From positions 3,322,001-3,386,000 of the forward strand of contig CP119325.1 of NCBI GenBank assembly GCA_029202525.1: a stretch of 64,000 nt of DNA. The letters are read 5' to 3'. Each line of letters begins with the position of its first letter. Position 1 is the first letter of the stretch. A program made the translations under genes and the position numbers. The stretch is from Candidatus Pseudomonas phytovorans. GTDB lineage: Bacteria > Pseudomonadota > Gammaproteobacteria > Pseudomonadales > Pseudomonadaceae. This document shows, in pieces, positions 32,424-41,369 of the stretch. The notes under the pieces were generated by a model. The model did no database searches, had not been told where the DNA came from, and saw only the letters and a list, made by a program, of their open reading frames with translations.

Positions 32424-33386
32424 CTACTCGCCCAGCCGTTGTTCGCGCGACGGCGGGTAACCGAAGTACGCTGCATAGCACTTGCTGAAGTGCGACACCG
32501 ACACAAACCCGCAGGCCACCGCCACTTCCATCACCGACAGGTCGGAGTACTGCAGCAGCCGGCGGCTTTTGGTGATGCGCAGCTCCATGTAGTAGCGCCG
32601 TGGCGAGGTGCCCAACTGAGCCTGGAACAGCCGGTCGATCTGCCGGCGCGAGCGCCCGCTGTAGGCGGCCAGCTGGTCGAGGCTGAGGGTTTCCTCCAGG
32701 TTGTTCTCCATCAGCTCGACGATGGTGCGCAGGTGCAGGCTCATGGACTTCTTCGCCCCTGGGCCAACCTGGCGGTAGCGGGCGCCAGAGAAGGACAGGA
32801 TTTCCTCCACGCCTTCGGCCAGCCCGTCACCATACAGCCGGCGCACCAGGCCCAGCATCAGCTCCATGGCCCCGTTGGGGCTGGCGGCGCTGAGGCGATC
32901 GCGATCCAGTGTGAAACTGGCGGGCGTGATGCGTGTTTGCGGGCTGCGCTCGGACAGGCTGGCACGTTGCTCGGGGTGGATACTGCAGCCGTAGTCGTCC
33001 AGCACTCCGGCGCGGCCAAGGAACCAGGCGCCATTCCACAGGCCGCCCAGGGCCATGCCGTGGGCGGCGCAGTCGTCCAGCAGGCGGTCGAGTTCAGGGT
33101 ACTTGAGCGGGGTGCGCAAGCCACCGCAGACCACCAGCAGGTCCAGCGCTTTCAGCTCGCCAGCAGACAGCTCGGTGGCCACCAGCTCCAACCCCAGGTC
33201 GCTGGTTACCCGGTCGCCGTTCATTGACAACGGGGTGAACTGGAAACTGTCGGCGCGCAGCAGGTTGGCGGTGACCAGCACGTCCATGGCCACGGTGAAG
33301 CTGGCCATCGAGAAGTGTTCGAGCAGGACGAAATCAACCCGATAGGGGGCCTGGGCATTGGCGCTGGTGGATTTCAGCCGCAGCAT
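32424..33386 (-). CDS. GlxA-family AraC-type regulator (DJ-1/PfpI-like sensor)
   Basis: About 320 residues: an N-terminal DJ-1/PfpI-like domain (VDFVLLEHFSMASFTVAMDVLVTANLL, LLVVCGGLRTPLK) and a C-terminal AraC domain (ETLSLDQLAAYSGRSRRQIDRLFQ; VMEVAVACGFVSVSHFSKCYAAYFGYPPS). Relatives such as GbdR, CdhR and ArgR sense betaines or amino acids. The ATG at 33386 gives the usual family length; the frame is open to a TTG at 33533, which would add 49 residues of uneven composition. The sensed compound is unknown. Confidence 0.88.
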   Translation of the reverse strand: MLRLKSTSANAQAPYRVDFVLLEHFSMASFTVAMDVLVTANLLRADSFQFTPLSMNGDRVTSDLGLELVATELSAGELKALDLLVVCGGLRTPLKYPELDRLLDDCAAHGMALGGLWNGAWFLGRAGVLDDYGCSIHPEQRASLSERSPQTRITPASFTLDRDRLSAASPNGAMELMLGLVRRLYGDGLAEGVEEILSFSGARYRQVGPGAKKSMSLHLRTIVELMENNLEETLSLDQLAAYSGRSRRQIDRLFQAQLGTSPRRYYMELRITKSRRLLQYSDLSVMEVAVACGFVSVSHFSKCYAAYFGYPPSREQRLGE

Positions 33387-33590
33387 GTTGCTGGTACTGG
33401 TCTTCTTGCTGAACTGACGTGGCGTGGGCACTCTGGACTCCGCTTCCTGGCTGGCCTGCAGAGTGTGGCGGGTGGCCGGGGGAAAGACAATGTTCCGGGT
33501 GGACGTGTCGTATTTCAGGTCGTGTTCAGGCAACCTGTCTGGCTTGGCACTTTGCCGCGATGTTGCCCACTGTCACTGAGGACGCCTTTG

Positions 33591-34061
33591 ATGAAATACG
33601 CCGTTGCCCTGTTGTTCAGCCTGTTGCCGTTGCTGGCCAATGCCCTGGAGCCGGGTGAAAAACTGGCCCCGTGGTCGCTGCTCGACCAGCACGACCAGGC
33701 CTACAGCCTGGATACCAGCACGCACATCTTGCTGGTAGCCCGCGACATGGACGGCGCCAAGCTGGTAAAGGCGGCCCTGGCCGAGCAGCCCAAGGGCTAC
33801 CTGGAGGCGCGTGATGCAGTGTTTGTTGCCGACATCCAGGGGATGCCGGCGCTGATCAGCAAGCTGTTCGCGATTCCCGCCATGCGCGATTACAATTACA
33901 GAGTGCTGCTCGACCGTGACGGGCGCGTCGCCGGCCGTTATCCCGGACAGGATGGCCAGGTGCAGTGGTTGCAGGTGGAGCAGGGCGTGCTGGTGAGCCA
34001 GCGGGCGTTCGCCGATGCGGCGGCGTTGAAGGCGGCGCTGGGGAGCGCCCGGCAGCGTTGA
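33591..34061 (+). CDS. Exported small protein of unknown function
   Basis: 156 residues. A signal peptide is clear (about 1-18, LLFSLLPLLANA). The mature part (ALEPGEKLAPWSLLDQHDQAYSLDTSTHILLVARDMDGAKLVKAAL, VLLDRDGRVAGRYPGQDGQVQWLQVEQG) reads like a thioredoxin-fold protein without a CxxC active site. The ATG follows GAGG at a good distance. It is divergent from the AraC gene and is followed by a small membrane protein gene. No function is assigned. Confidence 0.75.
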   Translation: MKYAVALLFSLLPLLANALEPGEKLAPWSLLDQHDQAYSLDTSTHILLVARDMDGAKLVKAALAEQPKGYLEARDAVFVADIQGMPALISKLFAIPAMRDYNYRVLLDRDGRVAGRYPGQDGQVQWLQVEQGVLVSQRAFADAAALKAALGSARQR

Positions 34062-34144
34062 GAGCCATGCAGTTGGCCAAATGAATCTGAACCCTCAGCG
34101 CTGGCAGTAACCCAACCCAATACATGCCAAATGGGAGAGCGCTC

Positions 34145-34357
34145 ATGGAAATCGGAACGATCTGGATCATCATCGCGGCCTTGGTCATCCTGCTGGAAAT
34201 CTGGGCCATCTGGCACATTATCGGCAGTGACCAGCGCGCCGAGCGCAAGATGCTGTGGGTCGTGTTCGTTGTCTACGCACCATTCCCCGGTTTGTTGTTC
34301 TGGGCCTGGCGCGGCCCGCGGGCAGTGAAGGGGCGGGCGGTATTGCAGGAGAAATAA
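34145..34357 (+). CDS. Small membrane protein with PLDc_N-like domain
   Basis: 70 residues with two membrane segments (about 4-22 and 38-56) separated by the charged GSDQRAERKMLWVVFV, the pattern of the N-terminal membrane domain of cardiolipin synthases (PLDc_N), which also occurs alone. The ATG at 34145 has GGGAGAG about 8 nt upstream; an ATG at 34124 is less good. No function can be assigned. Confidence 0.75.
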   Translation: MEIGTIWIIIAALVILLEIWAIWHIIGSDQRAERKMLWVVFVVYAPFPGLLFWAWRGPRAVKGRAVLQEK

Positions 34358-34454
34358 CCGCGCCAATGCCAGGCGCGGGGTGCACCTGCGCTTGACCTCG
34401 AGTTAGCTTCAGGTCTGATACTGCGCCACTCTTCCTACCGAGTGAGGGCTTGTC

Positions 34455-34865
34455 GTGACCCAATCAACCGCATTCCAGCTGACCAATCCTGAGGGGCTGT
34501 ACGACCCCAGTGGCAATGCCTACTCCCATGTCGCCGAAGTGAGTGCCGACAGCCGTCTGCTGTTCATCGCCGGCCAAGGCGGGGAAGACAGTAACGGCCA
34601 GTTGTCGCCATTGTTCGCCGAACAGGCCCGCCAGGCGCTAGCCAACCTTGAGGTGGCGCTGGCGTCCAAAGGCGCCGGCCTGGCCCACGTTTTCAAGCTG
34701 ACCTTGCTGATTGTCGAGCATTCCGAAACGCGCCTGCGTCAATGGGTGGCCGAAGCCGACCGGGCCTGGGGCCCGCACATGAAACCGACCTGTACGCTAA
34801 TCCCGGTACCCCGCCTGGCGCTGGACGGCATGCTTGTGGAGATCGACGCGGTGGCAGCGCTTTAA
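34455..34865 (+). CDS. RidA/YjgF-family protein
   Basis: 136 residues from a GTG start. It has the Rid fold landmarks NPEGLYDPSGNAYSHV, LLFIAGQGG, FAEQARQALANLEVALASKGAGLAHVFKLTLLI and TCTLIPVPRLALDGMLVEIDAVAAL. Canonical RidA deaminates reactive enamines using an Arg in the strand before the final beta-strand; at the matching place this protein reads PTCTLIPVPRL, so the catalytic Arg does not appear to be kept, as in several non-RidA branches of the family. It precedes an EamA transporter gene. Confidence 0.85.
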   Translation: MTQSTAFQLTNPEGLYDPSGNAYSHVAEVSADSRLLFIAGQGGEDSNGQLSPLFAEQARQALANLEVALASKGAGLAHVFKLTLLIVEHSETRLRQWVAEADRAWGPHMKPTCTLIPVPRLALDGMLVEIDAVAAL

Positions 34866-34965
34866 CGCTGGGTGATGCTGTGGTGGCGCTTTGGAAACAC
34901 TTTGTTGTATATCGGTATACGCATGGCCGCTATAACAACAATATTCCCTCAGAGGTGACCACACC

Positions 34966-35838
34966 ATGAGCACCGGCACCACCACGCTGACCGATCGCAG
35001 GGCCAGGGCCTGGATCTGGCCCGCACTCTTCAGCCTGATGGCCTTTGCCGCCAACTCGGTGTTCTGCCGGTTGGCGCTGAAGGACGGGGCCATCGACCCG
35101 GCTTTGTTCACCGTGGTACGCCTGGCCAGTGGTGCGTTGTTCCTGCTGCTGTTGATCCGCCTGCGCAAACCCGCGCTGGCCATGGGCGGCAGCTGGCGTG
35201 GCGGGCTGGCCCTGTTCCTCTACGCTTTCCTGTTCTCTACGGCTTACCTGCAACTGGGCGCCGGTGCGGGAGCATTGGTGCTGTTCGGTGCAGTGCAGAT
35301 CACCATGTTTGGCTTTGCCTGGTACAAAGGCGAACGCATCAGCGCACGGATGCTGCTGGGCATGCTCATCGCCTTTTTCGGCCTGCTGGTGCTGTTGTTG
35401 CCCGGTGCAGCGGCGCCACCCTTGGCCAGTGCATTGCTGATGGCCCTGTCTGGCGTGGCCTGGGGCGTCTACACGTTGCTGGGCAGAGGCTCGCCCAGAC
35501 CGCTTGCCGATACTGCCGGCAATTTTGCCCGCAGCCTGCCTTGCCTGGTGCTGCTGCTACCGATGTTATTGCTGGGCGCCGGTCCGCACCTCACACCGCT
35601 GGGCTTGCTGTATGCCTTGGGCTCCGGCGTGCTGGCCTCTGGCGCGGGCTACGCCGTGTGGTACGGCGTGGTCAGGCAGGTCAGTGCGCAGCAGGCAGCC
35701 ACCATGCAGTTAAGTGTGCCGGTGATTGCCGCACTGGGTGGGGTTGTCCTGATTGGCGAGCCGTTGTCGTTGCGTTTGCTCATGGCGTGTGTGGTGGTGC
35801 TGGGTGGTATCGCGCTGGCGCTGGCGTCACGGCGCTAA
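34966..35838 (+). CDS. EamA-family (DMT) transporter
   Basis: 290 residues with ten predicted membrane segments in two EamA repeats; PALFTVVRLASGALFLLLLIRLR lies in the first and AATMQLSVPVIAALGGVVLIGEPLSLRLL in the second, both typical. Members export amino acids or metabolites; the substrate is unknown. AACAACAA at 34934-34941 lies 24 nt before the ATG, a possible Hfq/Crc motif, though further upstream than in pobA. The nearer AGAGGTG is the likely ribosome-binding site. Confidence 0.88.
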   Translation: MSTGTTTLTDRRARAWIWPALFSLMAFAANSVFCRLALKDGAIDPALFTVVRLASGALFLLLLIRLRKPALAMGGSWRGGLALFLYAFLFSTAYLQLGAGAGALVLFGAVQITMFGFAWYKGERISARMLLGMLIAFFGLLVLLLPGAAAPPLASALLMALSGVAWGVYTLLGRGSPRPLADTAGNFARSLPCLVLLLPMLLLGAGPHLTPLGLLYALGSGVLASGAGYAVWYGVVRQVSAQQAATMQLSVPVIAALGGVVLIGEPLSLRLLMACVVVLGGIALALASRR

Positions 35839-35870
35839 AAGAAACTGCGCTGCGCCTTGAGCGTGACCAC

Positions 35871-36122
35871 TCAGCCTTTGGTCGAACGGTCTGCGTCGGC
35901 GGCCTCGGTCACCACTGGCAGGTTGCCGGCACGCTGGATTACCCGCCGTTGCTGCTCGTAATCGTCCAGAGACAGGCCGCGGCGCTGCAACGCCTCCAGT
36001 TGCAGTTGGCGCGTTTCTTCAGCGCTGTACGCACGCAGTTCAGGGTGGTTCGCACAGCCGGCCAGCACAGCAATGCTGGTAGCGGCCAGGGCAATGAGAA
36101 AGAGGCGGGCCTTGGTGTTCAT
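35871..36122 (-). CDS. Small lipoprotein
   Basis: 83 residues. A lipoprotein signal peptide ends in the lipobox LAGC with Cys23; the mature part (ANHPELRAYSAEETRQLQLEALQRRGLSLDDYEQQRRVIQRAG) is a charged helix. No known domain recognised. It lies alone, convergent with the EamA gene. Confidence 0.8.
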   Translation of the reverse strand: MNTKARLFLIALAATSIAVLAGCANHPELRAYSAEETRQLQLEALQRRGLSLDDYEQQRRVIQRAGNLPVVTEAADADRSTKG

Positions 36123-36327
36123 CGAGCAGCTCCGGAATGCAGGGGATTCGCCAGGTTCGAATCGATGGAGCTAGGTTATTAAGCCGGGACGATCAGTAGA
36201 AATTGCCATGTTCGATAGTCACTATTGACGCAAGCATCAGTGCGAAAAGTTTGCGCCCGCGGCTCTGGCCAAAAGCATCGCCATTGCTACCCTTAACCCA
36301 CGCGATCTGACCTCCTGGGGATAAGCG

Positions 36328-37707
36328 ATGCGCATGCCATTGTTTGCTTTGCTGTCAGCGCTGATGTGCCTGAACGCGGCGCCCGGTCTGGCGCGGGCAC
36401 AGGACGCACCAGCCCCCGACCCAGTCCCGCAAACCGACACGGTCGCGGCCAAGACCCCGGTGTTCACTCAAGCGCAGCTGGACCAGATGCTGGCGCCGGT
36501 TGCGTTGTACCCGGATCCGCTGCTGGCTCAGGTACTGATGGCGGCCACTTACCCGGGGCAGGTGAGCGAGGCCGTGGCTTGGTCCAAGGCCAACCCCAAG
36601 GCATCTGGCGATGCGGCAGTCAAACAGGTAGCGAAGCAGCCGTGGGACCCGAGCGTGCAAGCACTGGTGGCTTTCCCGCAGTTGCTGGCGACTCTGGGCC
36701 AGGACCCGGTGTGGGTGCAGCGCCTGGGTGATGCCTTCCTGGCGCAGCCCGACGATGTCATGGGCGCGGTGCAGCGTTTGCGTCACCAGGCCCAGGCTGC
36801 CGGCAACCTGCAAAGCAACCAGTACCAGAACGTGACCGTGCAGGCCGCCCCGGTAGCACAACCTTCCAGTAGCCCTGCGTCCACCATCATCATCCAGCCG
36901 GCCGACCCGCAGGTGGTGTACGTGCCCAGCTACAACCCGACCACCATCTACGGTACCTGGGCCTACCCGGCCTCGCCGCCCGTTTACTATCCGCCGCCGC
37001 CGATGTACTCCGCAGGTTCCGCACTGGTGGCCGGCCTGGCCTTCGGTACTGGCGTGGCGGTCGTCGCCTCGTTGTGGGGCGACTGTGACTGGGGCCACAA
37101 CGACATCGACATCGACGTCAACCGCTACAACAACATCAACGTCAACAACCGCATCACCAACAACCAGAACAAATGGCAGCACAATGCCGCGAACCGCGAA
37201 GGTGTGCCTTACCGCGATGCCCGTAGCCGCCAGCAGTATGGCCGCCAACTGGACGGCGCCACGCAGCGCAATGCCTTCCGGGGCGACGACGCCCAGCGGG
37301 CGCAGGCACGGGACAAGGCCCGGGCCTCGATGGACCGCGCCGGTATGGAACGGCCTGCCACCGACAACCGCCAGGCACGCCAGCAAATGCGCGAGGCGCA
37401 GGCGGGCAATTCGCTGGGCAACCGCATGCAACCCCGTGGCGACAATGCGGGCGCAACTGAGCGCCGCCAGGAAACACGTAATGCCCAAGCCCGGCAAGTG
37501 GCCCAGAACCGGCCCGCCAACAGCGCCGGCCGGGCGCGTAACAATGCCTTCGACGGCGTGGGTTCGCCGTCGCGCACCAGCCTGCAGGCCAACCGTGGTC
37601 GTACCAGCCAGGCGTTTGCCCAGCGGCCCAACGCGTCACGTGCCGCCGGGCACCAGATCTCCCGACCCAGTGCCCCAATGCGCCACGGTGGAGGAGGCCG
37701 CCGATGA
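36328..37707 (+). CDS. DUF3300 exported protein with low-complexity tail
   Basis: 459 residues. A signal peptide (about 1-24, cut after ARA) leads to the DUF3300 domain (FTQAQLDQMLAPVALYPDPLLAQVLMAATYPGQVSEAV, QPADPQVVYVPSYNPTTIYG). A hydrophobic Gly/Ala segment (about 232-250) is followed by an Asn-rich patch (RYNNINVNNRITNNQNKW) and an Arg/Gln/Ala-rich basic tail of about 170 residues. Function unknown. It overlaps the DUF2950 gene by 4 bp; the two families commonly occur together, suggesting joint action in the envelope. Confidence 0.9.
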   Translation: MRMPLFALLSALMCLNAAPGLARAQDAPAPDPVPQTDTVAAKTPVFTQAQLDQMLAPVALYPDPLLAQVLMAATYPGQVSEAVAWSKANPKASGDAAVKQVAKQPWDPSVQALVAFPQLLATLGQDPVWVQRLGDAFLAQPDDVMGAVQRLRHQAQAAGNLQSNQYQNVTVQAAPVAQPSSSPASTIIIQPADPQVVYVPSYNPTTIYGTWAYPASPPVYYPPPPMYSAGSALVAGLAFGTGVAVVASLWGDCDWGHNDIDIDVNRYNNINVNNRITNNQNKWQHNAANREGVPYRDARSRQQYGRQLDGATQRNAFRGDDAQRAQARDKARASMDRAGMERPATDNRQARQQMREAQAGNSLGNRMQPRGDNAGATERRQETRNAQARQVAQNRPANSAGRARNNAFDGVGSPSRTSLQANRGRTSQAFAQRPNASRAAGHQISRPSAPMRHGGGGRR

Positions 37708-38597
37708 AACGTCCAGTATTTGCAGCATCGCTGCTTGCCGCAGGCTTGGCATGGACTTGCCTGACAGCTGCCCAGGAAGCCTTCCCGACGCCAGATAAGG
37801 CCGTGGAGTCGTTCGTTGCGGCGCTGGGCACGGAGAAAGCTGATGAAGCCCGCCTGGCCCAGTTGCTGGGTGATGACTGGCGCACCTACATACCGCGTGG
37901 GGGTGTGCAACGCAGCGACGTGGACACCTTCCTGGCGCAGTACCGCGCGCAGCACAGTATCGACATGGCAGGCGAGGGCAAGGCCATCCTGGCGGTGGGC
38001 GGTGAACACTGGACCTTGCCCATACCGTTGACCAAAAGCAGCCACGGCTGGCGCTTCGACCTCAAGGCTGGCAGCGCCGAAATTCGCGCCCGGCGCATCG
38101 GCCGCGACGAACTGGCGGCCATGCAGGCATTGTTGGCCTACCACGACGCGCAGATGGACTATGCCTCCCAGGACCGAAACGGCAACGGTGCGCTGGAGTA
38201 TGCGCAGAAGATTTTCAGCGAGCCGGGCAAGCATGACGGGTTGTATTGGGACGATGACGGCGACGGGCAAGTCAGCCCATTGGGGCCGTTGTTCGGTCAG
38301 GATGTGGTTGGCGATGACTGGTATGGCTACCACTTCCGTATCCTCGACGCACAAGGCCCTTCTGCCCCCGGCGGCGCCTACAGCTACCTGATCGGCAACC
38401 AGATGAGCCGGGGCTTCGCCATGGTCGCCTGGCCTGCCAGGTACGACGACACCGGGGTGATGAGCTTCATGATCAGCCATGACGGCCAGGTGTTCGAGAA
38501 AGACCTTGGGCCGCATGGGGAGCGGCTGGCCAAGGAGATCAAACGCTTTGATCCGGATGACAGCTGGAAGGTGGTGGATGTAGCGGCCGGGGATTGA
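37704..38597 (+). CDS. DUF2950 exported protein
   Basis: 297 residues. A signal peptide (about 1-23) is followed by the DUF2950 domain: FPTPDKAVESFVAAL, LPIPLTKSSHGWRFDLKAG, YASQDRNGNGALEYAQKIFSEPGKHDGLYW, and GFAMVAWPARYDDTGVMSFMISHDGQVFEKDLG. Function unknown. It is translationally coupled to the DUF3300 gene (ATGA overlap), so the products are probably made together and may work as partners outside the inner membrane. Confidence 0.9.
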   Translation: MKRPVFAASLLAAGLAWTCLTAAQEAFPTPDKAVESFVAALGTEKADEARLAQLLGDDWRTYIPRGGVQRSDVDTFLAQYRAQHSIDMAGEGKAILAVGGEHWTLPIPLTKSSHGWRFDLKAGSAEIRARRIGRDELAAMQALLAYHDAQMDYASQDRNGNGALEYAQKIFSEPGKHDGLYWDDDGDGQVSPLGPLFGQDVVGDDWYGYHFRILDAQGPSAPGGAYSYLIGNQMSRGFAMVAWPARYDDTGVMSFMISHDGQVFEKDLGPHGERLAKEIKRFDPDDSWKVVDVAAGD

Positions 38598-38642
38598 GCC
38601 CGACAATAAATGCGATCGCGCCGCCCGGACGGTGGAATAGAT

Positions 38643-39497
38643 CTATTGTCCCAGCATTTGCCGTACCAGCCACTGCCCCGCCGGCCCCAGCGCTCGCCGG
38701 CTCGACCAGACCACATCCATGTCCACCCGGCGTGGGTAACCTGCGATCTGCAGCTCCACCAGCTCGTTGCCAAAGCGTGTCACCAACGCCCTGGGCAGTT
38801 CGGCCCAGCCAAACCCGCGCACGGCAAATTCCAGCAGCGTGAGGTAGTCTGGTGCCGACCAGGCCTGGCCGCGGCCGTGGTGCAGGCTGGGCGCATAGGT
38901 CTTGATGTACAGCTGCCGTGCGTTCTCCAGGTGCTGTGCCTGCACCTGCGCCAAGCCTGCCAACGGATGGCCGCTGGCCACGTATACGCCAAATTCTGCC
39001 TGCTCCGGCAAGCGCGCCACAGCCACATCGGCGGGGTAGCCGGGTTGCGTGGCAAGAATGCCGATATGTGCCAGCCCTTGCTGGATCAACTCGATTACAT
39101 CGGCATCTTCTGACGGGCCGCAGCGCAGTTCGGTATGCGGGTAGTGCTGGGCGAAGTTGGCCATTACCGCGCCTTGGAAGGTGACGCTGTAGCTGTCTGA
39201 CATCACCACCGAGACCAGCGCCTCGATATTCTCTGCCAGCCTTACCGCCAGGGCGTCCAGCTGTGCGCTGGCATCGAGAATGGACTCGACATGGGTCAGC
39301 ACCTGCCGGCCTGCCTCATTCAGCGTGGGGTGGCGGCCACCGCGATCGAACAGCGTGCAGCCGATATCAGCCTCGAAATTGGCAATGGCGATGCTGACGG
39401 TGGACTGGCTTTTGCGCAATTTGCGCGCCGCAGCAGAGAACGAACCCAGCGATGCAGCTTCGACAAAGGCGACCAAAGCTTCGGGTGAGTAGCGCAT
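38643..39497 (-). CDS. LysR-family regulator, divergent from PACE efflux gene
   Basis: 284 residues: helix-turn-helix SPEALVAFVEAASLGSFSAAARKLRKSQSTVSIAIANFEADIG and a LysR effector domain (about 88-282). I start at the ATG 39497 (MRYSPEALV); a further in-frame ATG at 39563 would add 22 residues. It is divergent from the adjoining PACE pump gene by 92 bp, which is the arrangement of aceR/aceI in Acinetobacter, so it probably controls that pump. Confidence 0.9.
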   Translation of the reverse strand: MRYSPEALVAFVEAASLGSFSAAARKLRKSQSTVSIAIANFEADIGCTLFDRGGRHPTLNEAGRQVLTHVESILDASAQLDALAVRLAENIEALVSVVMSDSYSVTFQGAVMANFAQHYPHTELRCGPSEDADVIELIQQGLAHIGILATQPGYPADVAVARLPEQAEFGVYVASGHPLAGLAQVQAQHLENARQLYIKTYAPSLHHGRGQAWSAPDYLTLLEFAVRGFGWAELPRALVTRFGNELVELQIAGYPRRVDMDVVWSSRRALGPAGQWLVRQMLGQ

Positions 39498-39589
39498 GGC
39501 ATTGATAAAACCGATGGTAGCTATGTCGCGAGTATCAGTTCTATCAAAGAAAATAGGAAGCACGACTCACGCAATGGATGGACTTTGCA

Positions 39590-40018
39590 ATGAAAAACGT
39601 GTCTTTCACCGAACGCCTGGTACACGCCGTGGGCTACGAAGTATTCGCTGTGCTGCTGTGCGCACCGCTGTTGTCCTGGGTGATGGGCAAATCGCTGGCG
39701 ACGGCGGGTGCCTTGGCGGTAACCCTGTCGGTGATCGCCATGCTGTGGAACATGGTCTACAACGCGCTGGTTGATCGCTGGGTGCAGACTGAACGCATCC
39801 ACTGGAAGGCCAGTGCGCGTTTTGTCCACGGCCTGGGCTTTGAGGCCGGGCTGGTCGTGTGGTGCCTGCCGGTGGCGGCGTGGATGCTGGATATTTCGCT
39901 GCTGCAGGCGTTCATGGTCGAACTGGGCTTTTTCGTGATCATCTTGCCCTACACCGTGCTGTACAACTGGGCGTTCGACAAAGCCCGGCACCTGATGATG
40001 CAGCGCCGCCTGGCATAA
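39590..40018 (+). CDS. PACE-family (AceI-like) efflux protein
   Basis: 142 residues, four membrane segments in two bacterial transmembrane pair domains. The hallmark R-x-x-H-A-x-x-[FY]-E is present as RLVHAVGYE, carrying the Glu needed for proton coupling in AceI, and the second repeat has RFVHGLGFE. AceI exports chlorhexidine and some polyamines. The ATG at 39590 has GGATGG upstream; an ATG at 39578 would add four residues. A divergent LysR is its likely regulator. Confidence 0.88.
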   Translation: MKNVSFTERLVHAVGYEVFAVLLCAPLLSWVMGKSLATAGALAVTLSVIAMLWNMVYNALVDRWVQTERIHWKASARFVHGLGFEAGLVVWCLPVAAWMLDISLLQAFMVELGFFVIILPYTVLYNWAFDKARHLMMQRRLA

Positions 40019-40054
40019 TTTGTTGCTCGCAAATCCGAACGCTCACGCGATCCT

Positions 40055-40140
40055 TGTGGGAGCGGGCGCGCCCGCGAAGCAGGCGACGCGGTGGATGGCA
40101 CCGGCTGCGCCGGTGTTCGCGGGCACGCCCGCTCCCACAG
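40055..40140. repeat. REP pair (BIME), near-identical to the one at 63.8 kb
   Basis: Inverted REP copies (TGTGGGAGCGGGCGCGCCCG and its partner) flank a spacer with GCACCGGCTGCGCCGGTG. The whole 86 bp matches 63840-63925 except for about seven positions, most of them clustered in the spacer. It lies between the PACE gene and ilvE, which are convergent. Confidence 0.92.
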
Positions 40141-40160
40141 GGGCTTCAACCCCTTCAACA

Positions 40161-40196
40161 AAAACGGGGCATGCCATCGCTGGCATGCCCCGTTTT
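40161..40196 (-). terminator. Strong bidirectional terminator after ilvE
   Basis: Perfect 16 bp stem AAAACGGGGCATGCCA / TGGCATGCCCCGTTTT with a 4 nt loop, 17 bp past the ilvE stop. The terminal A/T blocks give a T-tract in both directions. Confidence 0.92.
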
Positions 40197-40213
40197 CAAA
40201 TCGCTAAACCGCC

Positions 40214-41233
40214 TCAGGCGACTTTGACGATCCAGCCAGCCGGTGCTTCAACATCACCGCTCTGGATGCCGGTCAGCTCGTTGTAGAGCTTCTGGGTAAC
40301 CGGGCCGACCTTTTCCAGGTCGTGGAACACGTGCAGTTTGCCGTTGTACTCGATACCGCCGATCGGGGTGATCACCGCAGCGGTACCGCAGGCGCCAGCT
40401 TCGATGAAACGGCCCAGATTGTCGATCTCGACATCGCCTTCGATCACGGTCAGGCCCAGGCGCGATTGCGCCAGTTCCATCAGCGACAGGCGGGTGATGC
40501 CTGGCAGCACCGAGGCCGATTTCGGGGTCACGAACTCGTTGTTGCCGGTAATGCCGAAGAAGTTGGCCGAGCCGACCTCTTCGATTTTGGTGTGGGTCAG
40601 CGGATCGAGGTAGATGGCGTCGGCAAAGTTGGCCTTCTTGGCCTCAGCGCCCGGCTGCAGGCTGGCAGCGTAGTTGCCACCGACCTTGGCTGCACCGGTG
40701 CCTTGTGGGGCGGCGCGGTCGAAGCTGGAGATCTGGAAGTTGTGCGGCTTCATGCCGCCCTTGAAGTACGAGCCAACCGGAATGGCGAATACCGAGAAGA
40801 TGAACTCGGGGGCGGTGCGCACGCCGATGTTGTCACCGGTACCGATCACGAACGGGCGCAGGTACAGGGCGCCTTTGCCGTGCGGTGGCACGAACTTTTC
40901 GTTGGCCTTGACCACTTGCTTGCACGCCTCGATGAATACATCGGTCGGCACGTGCGGCATCAGCAGGCGGGCGCAGCTGCGCTGCATGCGGGCGGCGTTC
41001 TGGTCCGGGCGGAACAGGTTGATCGAGCCGTCCTTGCAACGGTAGGCCTTGAGGCCTTCGAAGCACTGTTGGCCGTAGTGCAGGGCCGTGGAGCCTTCAC
41101 TGATGTGCAGGACGTTGTCGTCGGTCAGGGTGCCCTTGTCCCACTCGCCATTGCGCCATACGGACAGGTAGCGTTTGTCGGTTTTGATGTAGTCGAAACC
41201 CAGCTTGTCCCAGTTAATGCTTTCGTTGCTCAT
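40214..41233 (-). CDS. ilvE: Branched-chain amino acid aminotransferase
   Basis: 339 residues, long-form fold-type IV PLP enzyme: HYGQQCFEGLKAYRCKDGSINLFRPDQNAARM, RPFVIGTGDNIGVR, AAKVGGNYAASLQPGAEAKKANF (with the PLP Lys in KVGGNYA), EEVGSANFFGI, and EAGACGTAAVITPIGGI. It makes the last step of leucine, isoleucine and valine synthesis or the first of their breakdown. The ATG at 41233 follows GAGGGTG. It is monocistronic with a strong terminator. Confidence 0.96.
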   Translation of the reverse strand: MSNESINWDKLGFDYIKTDKRYLSVWRNGEWDKGTLTDDNVLHISEGSTALHYGQQCFEGLKAYRCKDGSINLFRPDQNAARMQRSCARLLMPHVPTDVFIEACKQVVKANEKFVPPHGKGALYLRPFVIGTGDNIGVRTAPEFIFSVFAIPVGSYFKGGMKPHNFQISSFDRAAPQGTGAAKVGGNYAASLQPGAEAKKANFADAIYLDPLTHTKIEEVGSANFFGITGNNEFVTPKSASVLPGITRLSLMELAQSRLGLTVIEGDVEIDNLGRFIEAGACGTAAVITPIGGIEYNGKLHVFHDLEKVGPVTQKLYNELTGIQSGDVEAPAGWIVKVA

Positions 41234-41369
41234 GACACCCTCATTGTCTTGCAAGTGCCCGATCGCTCGGGCTGCTGTTATATGCGCACCACGTCACCAT
41301 AATACATCCGTCGCGGATCGGGAACGGCCAGTCACGAATTGATAGCCTGCGATGCTTTTTTTTCGGTTT

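Noticed and set aside
33541..33563. TGGCAC upstream of the exported protein at 33591
   Set aside because: No GC doublet in a TTGCA-like context at the required spacing on the plus strand.
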